Assembly (NCBI GenBank): GCA_026988315.1
Contig: JALSLJ010000076.1
Coordinates: 33,760 to 97,759 of the forward strand
DNA: 64,000 bases
From: Sulfurimonas sp.
GTDB lineage: Bacteria; Campylobacterota; Campylobacteria; Campylobacterales; Sulfurimonadaceae
Direction: 5' to 3'
Shown here: positions 1 through 8,195 of the stretch, piece by piece
How positions within the stretch are numbered: the stretch's first letter is position 1
How the letters are laid out: each line of letters starts with the position of its first letter
Position numbers and translations under genes: made by a program
The notes under the pieces: generated by a model
Database searches by the model: none
The model's input: the letters and a program-made list of their open reading frames with translations, nothing else
What the model was told of the DNA's origin: nothing

Positions 1-533
1 TAATCAACAGAGGTGTCCGTTTCAAATATGTCATCACTATAAGTATTTTGATAATTTAAAGTGAATAATCCAAAATTAACAGATCCATGAATACCCTTTG
101 ATTCTAGCTCTTGTGTATATTTACTAACAGTATTTCCGTATATAAATGATGTTGGTCTATTTGTAGTGTTGTAATAAATATAAAAAGGTATTTTCGTGCT
201 TTTTATAAAGTTAGCATTTACTTTATAATCTTGACTTTCAATCTTAGACTTTGAGTCATAACCTGCATTTTGGTTTGTTATATCATCGTAACGAAATGTT
301 GTTTCTAGAGTATATTCTAGTAATTTAGGGCTATATATATTCCCTTTATATCCAAGCTTATACTCTTGTATTATTCTATCTTGAGCATTTGTATTTCTTT
401 CGTCATAATAGATATCTTCTATATATGAATAACTCAAACTCCCGTATAACCCTCTATCTTTATAGGTAATAGCATCAAGTGTAGTCACCAACAACAAAAG
501 TAAAGGTATATACACGAGTGTTATTTTTTTCAT
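1..533 (-). CDS. Partial CDS (C-terminus outside window): secreted, probably outer-membrane beta-barrel protein
   Basis: Open frame from ATG at 531-533 (MKKITLVYIPLLLLLVTTLDAITYKDRGLYGSLSYSYIEDIYYDERNTNAQDRIIQEYKLGYKGNIYSPKLLEYTLETTFRYDD...) to the window edge; signal peptide followed by alternating aromatic/polar beta-strand pattern. Missing from the ORF track because it has no stop in the window. Confidence 0.7.
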   Translation of the reverse strand, partial: MKKITLVYIPLLLLLVTTLDAITYKDRGLYGSLSYSYIEDIYYDERNTNAQDRIIQEYKLGYKGNIYSPKLLEYTLETTFRYDDITNQNAGYDSKSKIESQDYKVNANFIKSTKIPFYIYYNTTNRPTSFIYGNTVSKYTQELESKGIHGSVNFGLFTLNYQNTYSDDIFETDTSVD

Positions 534-541
534 ATAATATC

Positions 542-1474
542 TTATTTAATAATTACTGCTTTTGACATTAATGCCTCAAGAAGTTCTGATTTTCTTTTCT
601 TTTCCTCTTTCTTTTTAAGATCTTTTTTTAGACCATCTTTAATTTTATCAAATGGAAGTTGTTTTGATTCTTGTTTTTTTTCAACTCTAACTATATAGTA
701 TCCGATATCTTTTTCTATTATTTCGCTGGTTGTGTTTACATCCATTGCAAATGCAATCTCTTCTACATTTATATCAAGTCTTCCCTTATGTATAAAACCT
801 AAATCTCCACCCATTACACGACTGTTATCGTTAGAGTATTCTTGGGCTATAAAGGCAAAGTCTTCACCTTCTTCAAGTTTGCTTTGTGCTTCTTCTATCT
901 TAGCTTTTGCTTTTGCTTTTCCATCTGGGTCTGTTGGATCATTTCTTACATAAATCAATCTAACTTTTATTTTATCTGGCTCTTTAAATTTAAATTTATT
1001 TTTTTCATAATACTCTTGAAGTTCTTTATCAGTAACTTTGTACTCAATTTCACTTTCATTGAATTTTTCAAGAACAATGCCTCTTTTTACTGCCTGCTTA
1101 AACTCTTCAGTTGTAAATTTTGAGTTCTTAAGTGCTTGCATCAGAACTTTCTTAGATCCATAAGCTTCTTCTAATTTCTCTAACATCTCTTCAAGCTCAT
1201 CGTCTGTTACAGTTATGTTTTTACTTAAGGCATAGTTATATATAAGCGTTTCTTCTATCAAGGATTTCAATGCAGTTTTCTTTAATTTAGCAAGCTTTTT
1301 ATCATTTAATTTTGCATGATAGAAAGTTTGCGGAAGCAACTTAGCAACCTCTCTGTCTAGTTGATTTTCTGATATTGCATTTCCATCTACAACCGCAACA
1401 GTAGCCTCAGGTAGCATCACATTGTTTGCAAATAAAGATATTTTAAGTAAAACTATACATATAATTAATTTCAT
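542..1474 (-). CDS. Peptidyl-prolyl cis-trans isomerase, parvulin/SurA-like, periplasmic
   Basis: SurA-N-like region plus parvulin domain (IKVRLIYVR...FAFIAQEYSNDNSRVMGGDLGFIHKGRL...VEEIAFAM). ORF extends to 1504, but internal ATG at 1474 has a GAAGGA SD and a signal peptide (MKLIICIVLLKISLFA). Confidence 0.85.
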   Translation of the reverse strand: MKLIICIVLLKISLFANNVMLPEATVAVVDGNAISENQLDREVAKLLPQTFYHAKLNDKKLAKLKKTALKSLIEETLIYNYALSKNITVTDDELEEMLEKLEEAYGSKKVLMQALKNSKFTTEEFKQAVKRGIVLEKFNESEIEYKVTDKELQEYYEKNKFKFKEPDKIKVRLIYVRNDPTDPDGKAKAKAKIEEAQSKLEEGEDFAFIAQEYSNDNSRVMGGDLGFIHKGRLDINVEEIAFAMDVNTTSEIIEKDIGYYIVRVEKKQESKQLPFDKIKDGLKKDLKKKEEKKRKSELLEALMSKAVIIK

Positions 1475-1475
1475 T

Positions 1476-2594
1476 CTATTCCTTCTCTTGTAGATCTTCT
1501 TCACTTTCTTCTGTCACTACTGGCTTAAACTCTTTATACTCTTTGTATTGCTGAGGATTATTTTCTATCCATTTTTTACTAAGATATTGAAAAGTTTGTA
1601 TTCTCCCGCTAAAACCATCAGCAATGGCTATTTTATCGTTTTCATCTATATATATACCAGTTATAAGACGAAATCTAGTTGGTCCACGCCCCGCTCCACC
1701 AAAGAACATCATTAGCCTACCAGTATCGTCAAATATTTGTATATTATTAAATGCACTATCTGTTACATATATATGCCCTTCACTATCAACTGATACACCT
1801 TTGGGTCTTGCGAACATTCCAGGCTTGTCACCAATTTGACCAAAACGGCGTATAAAATCTCCATCTTTATTAAAGATTTGAATACGAAAGTTCTGAGTAT
1901 CACACACCACTATGTTGTTATTTCTTCTATCTACAGATACATTTGTTGGGAAGTTAAACTCTCCATCCTCTTTTCCCCTTTTGCCCATAGTAAAAATAAG
2001 CTCTTTTGTTTCTAAATCAAAAGCTTTTACATTATGTGCCTTAGTATCAACAACATAAAGGCGGTTTAATGCTTTATCTATCGCTATACCAGTTGGATGA
2101 ACAAACTCCAATCTTCCACCAAGAACAAATTTCAATTTACCTTTAGAGTTATAGCCTTGAATTTTCTTCTTTCTAGAATCACTCACATAAAGCATCCCTT
2201 TACTATCAAAAGCCACGGCAACAGGGGTGGCTAAACTACCACCCTTGCCGACCAACTCTAAGCCTCTTGTTTTTTCGTCCATAATAAAGACAGCAGCAGA
2301 ACCTGTATCAGCAGCATAGACTTTACCATTTTGCAAACCTACACCGTATGGTTTTACAATATTAGATCTACGCACTTGGACTTCATCAGCACCAAGAAAA
2401 ATATCTAACATACTTGGACCCTCTATTTGGCTTTGTGTAGCACCACCATTAAACACATCTAGATAAACAATCTTTGGTTCCTCTGGATACGGCGGAAAGA
2501 TGATAGTAGGTTCAGGCTCTACAGGTTTTGTTGTGGAACATGCTGACAAAAATACAAGCATAAAAATAGATAAAAGAATATGAAATTTTCTCAT
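1476..2594 (-). CDS. NHL-repeat beta-propeller lipoprotein
   Basis: Lipobox LVFLSACS; repeated GVAVDS.G.IYVTDS..N.IQIF...G units. ORF extends to 2663; ATG at 2592-2594 has an AGGAG SD and starts the signal peptide. Confidence 0.85.
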   Translation of the reverse strand: MRKFHILLSIFMLVFLSACSTTKPVEPEPTIIFPPYPEEPKIVYLDVFNGGATQSQIEGPSMLDIFLGADEVQVRRSNIVKPYGVGLQNGKVYAADTGSAAVFIMDEKTRGLELVGKGGSLATPVAVAFDSKGMLYVSDSRKKKIQGYNSKGKLKFVLGGRLEFVHPTGIAIDKALNRLYVVDTKAHNVKAFDLETKELIFTMGKRGKEDGEFNFPTNVSVDRRNNNIVVCDTQNFRIQIFNKDGDFIRRFGQIGDKPGMFARPKGVSVDSEGHIYVTDSAFNNIQIFDDTGRLMMFFGGAGRGPTRFRLITGIYIDENDKIAIADGFSGRIQTFQYLSKKWIENNPQQYKEYKEFKPVVTEESEEDLQEKE

Positions 2595-2656
2595 ATAATA
2601 ACTCCTAGTCTTACTTAATATACAATTTATTATATCAAAAAAATATGATGATAGTG

Positions 2657-2686
2657 TACTCAAGAGGGAGTAATCTCTCTTGAGTA
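2657..2686 (-). terminator. Strong hairpin between tetraheme cytochrome and NHL genes (attenuator or 3'-stabilising hairpin)
   Basis: TACTCAAGAG-N10-CTCTTGAGTA, perfect 10-bp stem, intergenic after start correction; no immediate U tract. Confidence 0.5.
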
Positions 2687-2713
2687 TAAGTTTAAATAGT
2701 AAAATGTTTACTA

Positions 2714-3427
2714 TTATTTATCGTGACAACCTAAACAAAGAGCACTTCCCGCATTAGTATGGCGTAAGAAGTTAACTTCTGTTGAACGAGTTGCCTGATC
2801 AGCTAAACCGTTATGTGGATCGTGACAAGAACCACACTCAACTTGATCTTGACCTGAACCACGAAGTAAATCTAAAATAGTACCTGCACCTTGCCAACCA
2901 GTCAATACAGTATTGGTAGGTTTAAGACTTGCATTACCTGGGATATAAGTAACTGAAATTGGGTGTGTGTTAGTTAGGTCTGCAGTTAAATTAGCATTCG
3001 CATTAACACCGATTGTTGTAATCGAAGTTACAGTAGTTACAGAGTTAAGTCCAGAACCTGGAGCATTAACAATTGAATCTATTGAACTAACACCATCATG
3101 ACAGCTTAAACAAGCAAGTGATGAGTTTGACGGATCACTAACACCTGTGTCTGCTTGTGCAATCGTTTGACCATTAGTTGCCGCACTAGTAGCACCATAC
3201 ATAGTAAAATCTGTAGTAGGGCTTGCTTTATTCCATAGTGGAGCACCTGTAAATGCACTGTTACCCGCGTGAGGCGTGTGACAGAAAACACAAAGTTCAC
3301 CATTTACTGCAACACCAGTAGTAGTTGCACTTAAATCATGCGGACTACCTGTGATTACACCTGCATAAGCAGAAGCTGAACCAAGAACTAATAACGCCGC
3401 TACGACACTTAATTTCTTTTTAAACAT
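2714..3427 (-). CDS. Tetraheme c-type cytochrome, OmcE-like
   Basis: Four CxxCH (CVFCH, CLSCH, CGSCH, CLGCH); pattern SPHDL..CVFCHTPH..APLWNK..FTMY..SLACLSCHDG..THPIS..CGSCHDPHNG..LRH..LCLGCH. ORF extends to 3448; ATG at 3425-3427 has a GGAG SD and signal peptide MFKKKLSVVAALLVLGSASAYA. Confidence 0.85.
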   Translation of the reverse strand: MFKKKLSVVAALLVLGSASAYAGVITGSPHDLSATTTGVAVNGELCVFCHTPHAGNSAFTGAPLWNKASPTTDFTMYGATSAATNGQTIAQADTGVSDPSNSSLACLSCHDGVSSIDSIVNAPGSGLNSVTTVTSITTIGVNANANLTADLTNTHPISVTYIPGNASLKPTNTVLTGWQGAGTILDLLRGSGQDQVECGSCHDPHNGLADQATRSTEVNFLRHTNAGSALCLGCHDK

Positions 3428-3485
3428 ATTTTCTCCTTCTCCCACCATTATAATGTAATCCTAAAATATCTCTATATAAGAAATC

Positions 3486-3511
3486 ATTATATGATGTATG
3501 AAAGCAGTATA
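3486..3511 (-). promoter_or_regulatory. Candidate promoter(s) for the tetraheme cytochrome gene
   Basis: Minus-strand TATACT (3506-3511) and TATAAT (3486-3491) in the roughly 180-nt gap upstream of the cytochrome start. Confidence 0.35.
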
Positions 3512-3606
3512 ACAAATTATTAATTAAGTGTCATGAAAATAATTTTATTAATTGCGTATGTAAAGATTTATGTTACTTAATGTAGCATGTGGCAAAATAA
3601 TTTGTG

Positions 3607-4632
3607 TTATTTTTGATGACATCTTTGACATACACCGTAAGTAAATGAACCTTTCATGCGCAATAAAAATATACCTTCAGATCCATGTGGGTTATGGCAA
3701 CTACTACAGTAAAAGTCTCTCCCTTTTCTCGCTGGATCTTTTCTATCTTTTGTTGGATGTCCACCTCTTGTTGGGCTTCTTCCAAATCCAATAGCTGGTA
3801 TAACATGCTTACCATTTGCTTTTTCTGAATGGCAAGTTGTGCATAAGTCCCAGATAGGTTTACGCAGAAAAAACTCATAATCGGAGCCATGTGGATTGTG
3901 ACACCTAACACATCTACCATCATTCACCGGTCCATGAGTATAATCTTGCATAAACCAGTCTTCAACATCTTCATGACATTGCCCACAAGTTCTTGCAACA
4001 GGGTCACGCACCAAATATTTTGCTATTCCCCTTTGATCCATATTGTACTCGCCTGATTTACCATTATGGCACTCAAGGCACAACCAGTTTGCTGCAGGTG
4101 CATGAGTATTCTTACTTGAGATTTTCGCTTGATGGCAATTGTAACATGTAGTTATAGTTACATCTTCATATGCCTCACCATCTGTTGGAACATTAGAGGT
4201 CATATCGTGACAAGCTTTGCATTTTTCTTCATTGTCATTAGCATGAAAGTAATTTTTATCATAGTCCTCAGACTCCTCTTCATCAGAACCTTCAAAAACA
4301 TCAGCGTAAAAATATAAATTACGCTTTACACTTTCACTTAAATTATTGTCTTTATATCCATTGACTGCTATCTTATTCTCTCCAACATCTAATAAAATTG
4401 CTTTACAGTAGGTGGCTTTTGTTTTATTAAGTTCTATATTTATAGTTTTACCACTATTGAGGACTACCTCTAGCTTATCAATTTTTGTAGTGTCAATCTC
4501 AACTACGACAGTAGCGTCATGACCAGCATATAAACTATTATCAATTGGTTGAATGATTTTTATAGAGGAGTTTTCATTTGCTATGCCGCATATTGCGACA
4601 ATGAGCAAAAATAAGATATAAGGTAATTTCAT
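3607..4632 (-). CDS. Octaheme c-type cytochrome with N-terminal non-heme (possibly Ig-like) domain
   Basis: Eight CxxCH (CKACH, CYNCH, CLECH, CGQCH, CVRCH, CTTCH, CSSCH, CQRCH) with CxxCHNPHGS motifs; about 110-residue N-terminal non-heme region. Confidence 0.88.
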   Translation of the reverse strand: MKLPYILFLLIVAICGIANENSSIKIIQPIDNSLYAGHDATVVVEIDTTKIDKLEVVLNSGKTINIELNKTKATYCKAILLDVGENKIAVNGYKDNNLSESVKRNLYFYADVFEGSDEEESEDYDKNYFHANDNEEKCKACHDMTSNVPTDGEAYEDVTITTCYNCHQAKISSKNTHAPAANWLCLECHNGKSGEYNMDQRGIAKYLVRDPVARTCGQCHEDVEDWFMQDYTHGPVNDGRCVRCHNPHGSDYEFFLRKPIWDLCTTCHSEKANGKHVIPAIGFGRSPTRGGHPTKDRKDPARKGRDFYCSSCHNPHGSEGIFLLRMKGSFTYGVCQRCHQK

Positions 4633-4640
4633 CTATTTAC

Positions 4641-5846
4641 TTATTTTAAATTTACTTTTGGATTTTCTCTATCATAGTGACGACGAGCATGACATGCTGG
4701 AGCACATGAACCACCAGTTGGCGTCTCTATAAAACGGATAGGGAAATTAATCTTTCCAAATTTCGTTTTCTTTCTTAGGTGATGAGGATACTCTTTTGTT
4801 CCATGGAAATCGTGACAAGCACGGCATGAACGACCTTTTTCCTTGTTAACATGAACAAAGTGCATATTTACTTCACCATTTCTAAAGTTAGTATCATTTA
4901 CGGTAAATTCATCTTGAATTTTAGCTGGTACATGGCACTCAAAACAAATATAGTTTTTCTCATCAAATTTTTCATAAAATGTTCTCGGGAATGGTTTTTT
5001 CAACATTCTTAGGTTGTTTGAACCGTGTGGATTATGACAAGCCGCACAATCACCCCATAGAATTGGTCCATGCCAATCCGGATTTTTTTCAAGATGCTTT
5101 GCAATATTTTGGAGTTTATAGCCAGTTTCATCAGTAATAAGCGTTTGGTTGTGACAAGTTAAACAAAGCTCTTTGGAAGTATCTTTAATCAAGAACTTTG
5201 GATGTTCTGAACCATGAGGATCATGACACTCAAGACATTTTCTCGGTCTATTTAAAGCTCCATGCTTATCTGTTACCTCTTTTATCCATACCTCTTTTTC
5301 AAAATGACACATAACACAAAGGTCTTGTTTTCCATCTGCTTTTAACTGATAAAGATGGTCTTCGGTATGAGGATCATGACAATTTGTACACTGATCAAGT
5401 ACTGGCGGATGAATATGAGTTGTTGTATGTAAAAACTCTCCTTTTGCTTGGTGACAAGTTGTACAAAGTTCATTTATACTCGAGGTAACCAGTAGTTTTG
5501 CATTGTCTGATTCATGTGGATTATGGCATATTGTACACGCACCAGCAGCAACGGGACCATGAATAAATTTTTTATCATCCTTAGGTGTATGACACATATA
5601 GCAAAGATCAGGAGGATCCATAATTACATCCTCTTCCCCTTTTGCATCAGCATGACATACAGTACAATCACCCCACTCATATGGTGGATGCACCACTTTT
5701 TTTGATGAACGCAGTTCAGTTCCATAAAACTTTTCTTCTTCTGTTAAAGGGGCTACCTCTTGTGCAGTTTCTTGCGCAGACAATGTTGAATATGAGAACA
5801 TTAAACTCAGCATCATAGTGATTATATAAATATACTTATTTTTCAT
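4641..5846 (-). CDS. Multiheme c-type cytochrome (11 CxxCH plus one CX3CH)
   Basis: CTVCH, CYMCH, CTICH, CTTCH, CTNCH, CVMCH, CLECH, CLTCH, CAACH, CFECH, CRACH and CAPACH; signal peptide at N-terminus. Confidence 0.9.
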   Translation of the reverse strand: MKNKYIYIITMMLSLMFSYSTLSAQETAQEVAPLTEEEKFYGTELRSSKKVVHPPYEWGDCTVCHADAKGEEDVIMDPPDLCYMCHTPKDDKKFIHGPVAAGACTICHNPHESDNAKLLVTSSINELCTTCHQAKGEFLHTTTHIHPPVLDQCTNCHDPHTEDHLYQLKADGKQDLCVMCHFEKEVWIKEVTDKHGALNRPRKCLECHDPHGSEHPKFLIKDTSKELCLTCHNQTLITDETGYKLQNIAKHLEKNPDWHGPILWGDCAACHNPHGSNNLRMLKKPFPRTFYEKFDEKNYICFECHVPAKIQDEFTVNDTNFRNGEVNMHFVHVNKEKGRSCRACHDFHGTKEYPHHLRKKTKFGKINFPIRFIETPTGGSCAPACHARRHYDRENPKVNLK

Positions 5847-5881
5847 TTTTTTGTACCTTGTTTCAAGTTTGTTGTATTGTT

Positions 5882-6226
5882 TTAGTACTGTGCTTCTGTT
5901 GCCGAAACAATATACTCTACTAGTTTTTTAACATCTTCATCAATAAGTGAGCTAATTTTTACCAGCTGAGGATTCATAACCGAAGCACGAGCTGGATCAA
6001 CAATAGCTTCACCTTGACCTTTAAGATATGACAACAATGAGGTCTCTTTGCCCATATAAGCTGTCGAAATTTTCTTTAAAGAGGGACCTATTGTATCCAT
6101 ATGGTTTTTATGACATAAGGCACAACCCTTGGTTTCAAAAATTGTCTTGCCACTTTCACCTTGAGCATTTGCATTTACTATAAGTATTGTTGCTACTAAT
6201 GATAAGCCAAATATTATTTTTTTCAT
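5882..6226 (-). CDS. Small monoheme class I-type cytochrome c
   Basis: Signal peptide; CALCHKN near N-terminus; downstream MNPQL as candidate Met ligand; 114 aa. Confidence 0.85.
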   Translation of the reverse strand: MKKIIFGLSLVATILIVNANAQGESGKTIFETKGCALCHKNHMDTIGPSLKKISTAYMGKETSLLSYLKGQGEAIVDPARASVMNPQLVKISSLIDEDVKKLVEYIVSATEAQY

Positions 6227-6282
6227 CTACTAACCTTTTTAAGAGCATTATTTTTTCGATTATATCATAAAATTTTATAATT

Positions 6283-6723
6283 CTATAGAAGCATCTCATC
6301 TTTTATTTCGATAGTTTTATGATATTTTTTAAAAAATTTGGTAGCAATACCATCTCCATAGCCTATTATTTGACGATTTTTATCTACTATTGGTGTTGTT
6401 CCTAGCCCACAACTTGGTGATTTTGATTTTAAAACGATTGCATCAATATTTTGATTTTTTTCAATAAAGGAGTAAATTTCATCTTCGAGTAGTTTTGTAA
6501 CATCAATATTACCAATATCTGTTATAATCCTATTTTCACCGTCAATTTTAACCATATTTATCCTCTCTCTTGGAGTTCCAAAAAGTGGTGCTTCTGGACA
6601 AAATGGGATGATTTCATACTCTTTATAAAGCTTAAGTACCTTATCTACTTTTTTTATTTTCCCATCATAACGGCAAATTTCACCGAGCAAACAGGCACTT
6701 ACAACAACTTTCTTTTTAGACAT
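6283..6723 (-). CDS. DUF523 family protein
   Basis: VVVSACLLGEICRYDGK ... CPE...GTPRERI ... LKSKSPSCG pattern. Confidence 0.85.
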   Translation of the reverse strand: MSKKKVVVSACLLGEICRYDGKIKKVDKVLKLYKEYEIIPFCPEAPLFGTPRERINMVKIDGENRIITDIGNIDVTKLLEDEIYSFIEKNQNIDAIVLKSKSPSCGLGTTPIVDKNRQIIGYGDGIATKFFKKYHKTIEIKDEMLL

Positions 6724-8138
6724 TAGCAGATAATAATACTCTTAATCTCTGTCATCTCTTCAATAGCATACCTAGGACCTTCACGCCCTACACCACTCAA
6801 CTTAACCCCGCCATATGGCTGAATATCAAAGCGTAAAGTAGGCATATCATTTATCACAATCCCACCAGCGTCAAGCTCATTTATAGCTCTTTGTGATAGG
6901 TTTAAATCATTTGTAAAGACTGAAAATTGAAGTCCATAAGGAGAATTGTTCATGCGTGGACAAGCATCATCAAAATCATTAACTTTTACAAGGCTAACGA
7001 TTGGAGCAAAGACCTCTTCACAAACTATAGCCATATCATCTCGAACATCAGCCATCACGCAAGGATAAAACATCCTTCCCTCATGTTTTGGAGTAAGCAA
7101 TGCAGTAGCACCCTCCTCTATAGCGCTCTCTACCCATTTCATAGCTCTAGTAGCTGCTTCATCATCAATAAGAGGACCCATAAATGTTTCTTCATCATAC
7201 GGAGACCCAACAACCAATTTTTTAGTTTCCTCAGCCACAAGAGATGCAAATTCATCATATATATCAGCGTTAACATATATACGCTGTAAAGAGATACACA
7301 CTTGACCAGAGTTTACAAAAGCACCAAGGGCACAACGAGAAGCAGCAAGTTGTAAATCAGCACTTTTATCTATATATGTTGCTGCATTTCCGCCAAGTTC
7401 CAAAGATACTTTTTTTATCCCTGCATTTTTTGTAATGATATTCCCAACTGGAACACTCCCAGTAAAACTAATAACACGAGGTATATCACTTGTTATTAGA
7501 GCACTTCCTACCTCTGCATCACCATACACTACACTAAGCGCATCTTTTATTGCATACTCACTATCTACAAAGAGCTTTGCAAATTTATATGCTGTAAGTG
7601 GAGCTTCGGGAGTTGGTTTTAGTACGACAGTATTTCCTGCTACTAAAGCTGGTGCTAGTTTGTGAGCTACAAGATTGAGTGGGAAGTTAAAAGGGGTAAT
7701 TGCAACAACAACGCCTACACTCTCACGCCTAAAAAAACTAAGAGTCTTTTTACCACTAGCCATAGCATCTGTGTTGATAGTTTCACCGTGCATGGTTCGC
7801 ATAGTTTCAGCAGAGAGTGTAACAGTCTCTATACATCTCTCAACCTCAACTCTTGCAAATGCAATAGGCTTACCCACTTCATCAGTAATAGTTTGAGCTA
7901 TATCCTCTTTGTTTTGTTTTAATTTTTGAGCAACATCTAAGAGCCATGAGCATCTTTGTGCAAGTGTTGATGCCTTAGCTGCCACAGTTGCTTGTTGTGC
8001 AATTTGAAGAGCTTTATTTGCATCATCTGCACTACAAATAGGAGCAGTTGATACAACTTCACCGCTGTAAGGACTTTTTCTTTCGCTAACTTCTTGAGTT
8101 ACTGCCTGTGTTGAACCAAAAAATATTTTTGCTTGCAT
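6723..8138 (-). CDS. NAD(P)-dependent aldehyde dehydrogenase
   Basis: ALDH motifs VVAITPFNFPLNLVAHKLAPALVAGNTVVLKP, FTGSVPVG, SLELGGNA, NSGQVCISLQR. Confidence 0.9.
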   Translation of the reverse strand: MQAKIFFGSTQAVTQEVSERKSPYSGEVVSTAPICSADDANKALQIAQQATVAAKASTLAQRCSWLLDVAQKLKQNKEDIAQTITDEVGKPIAFARVEVERCIETVTLSAETMRTMHGETINTDAMASGKKTLSFFRRESVGVVVAITPFNFPLNLVAHKLAPALVAGNTVVLKPTPEAPLTAYKFAKLFVDSEYAIKDALSVVYGDAEVGSALITSDIPRVISFTGSVPVGNIITKNAGIKKVSLELGGNAATYIDKSADLQLAASRCALGAFVNSGQVCISLQRIYVNADIYDEFASLVAEETKKLVVGSPYDEETFMGPLIDDEAATRAMKWVESAIEEGATALLTPKHEGRMFYPCVMADVRDDMAIVCEEVFAPIVSLVKVNDFDDACPRMNNSPYGLQFSVFTNDLNLSQRAINELDAGGIVINDMPTLRFDIQPYGGVKLSGVGREGPRYAIEEMTEIKSIIIC

Positions 8139-8195
8139 AATAATCTCCCTAAATTGTTAGGAAGATTATAGCATTTTTAATATTTAAAAAGTAGT

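Noticed and set aside
900-925. Hexanucleotide run (gcttttgcttttgctttt) in the PPIase gene and a similar run at about 20035-20060
   Set aside because: Short Lys-Ala coding repeats typical of charged helices; no evidence of phase-variable function because the units are multiples of three.
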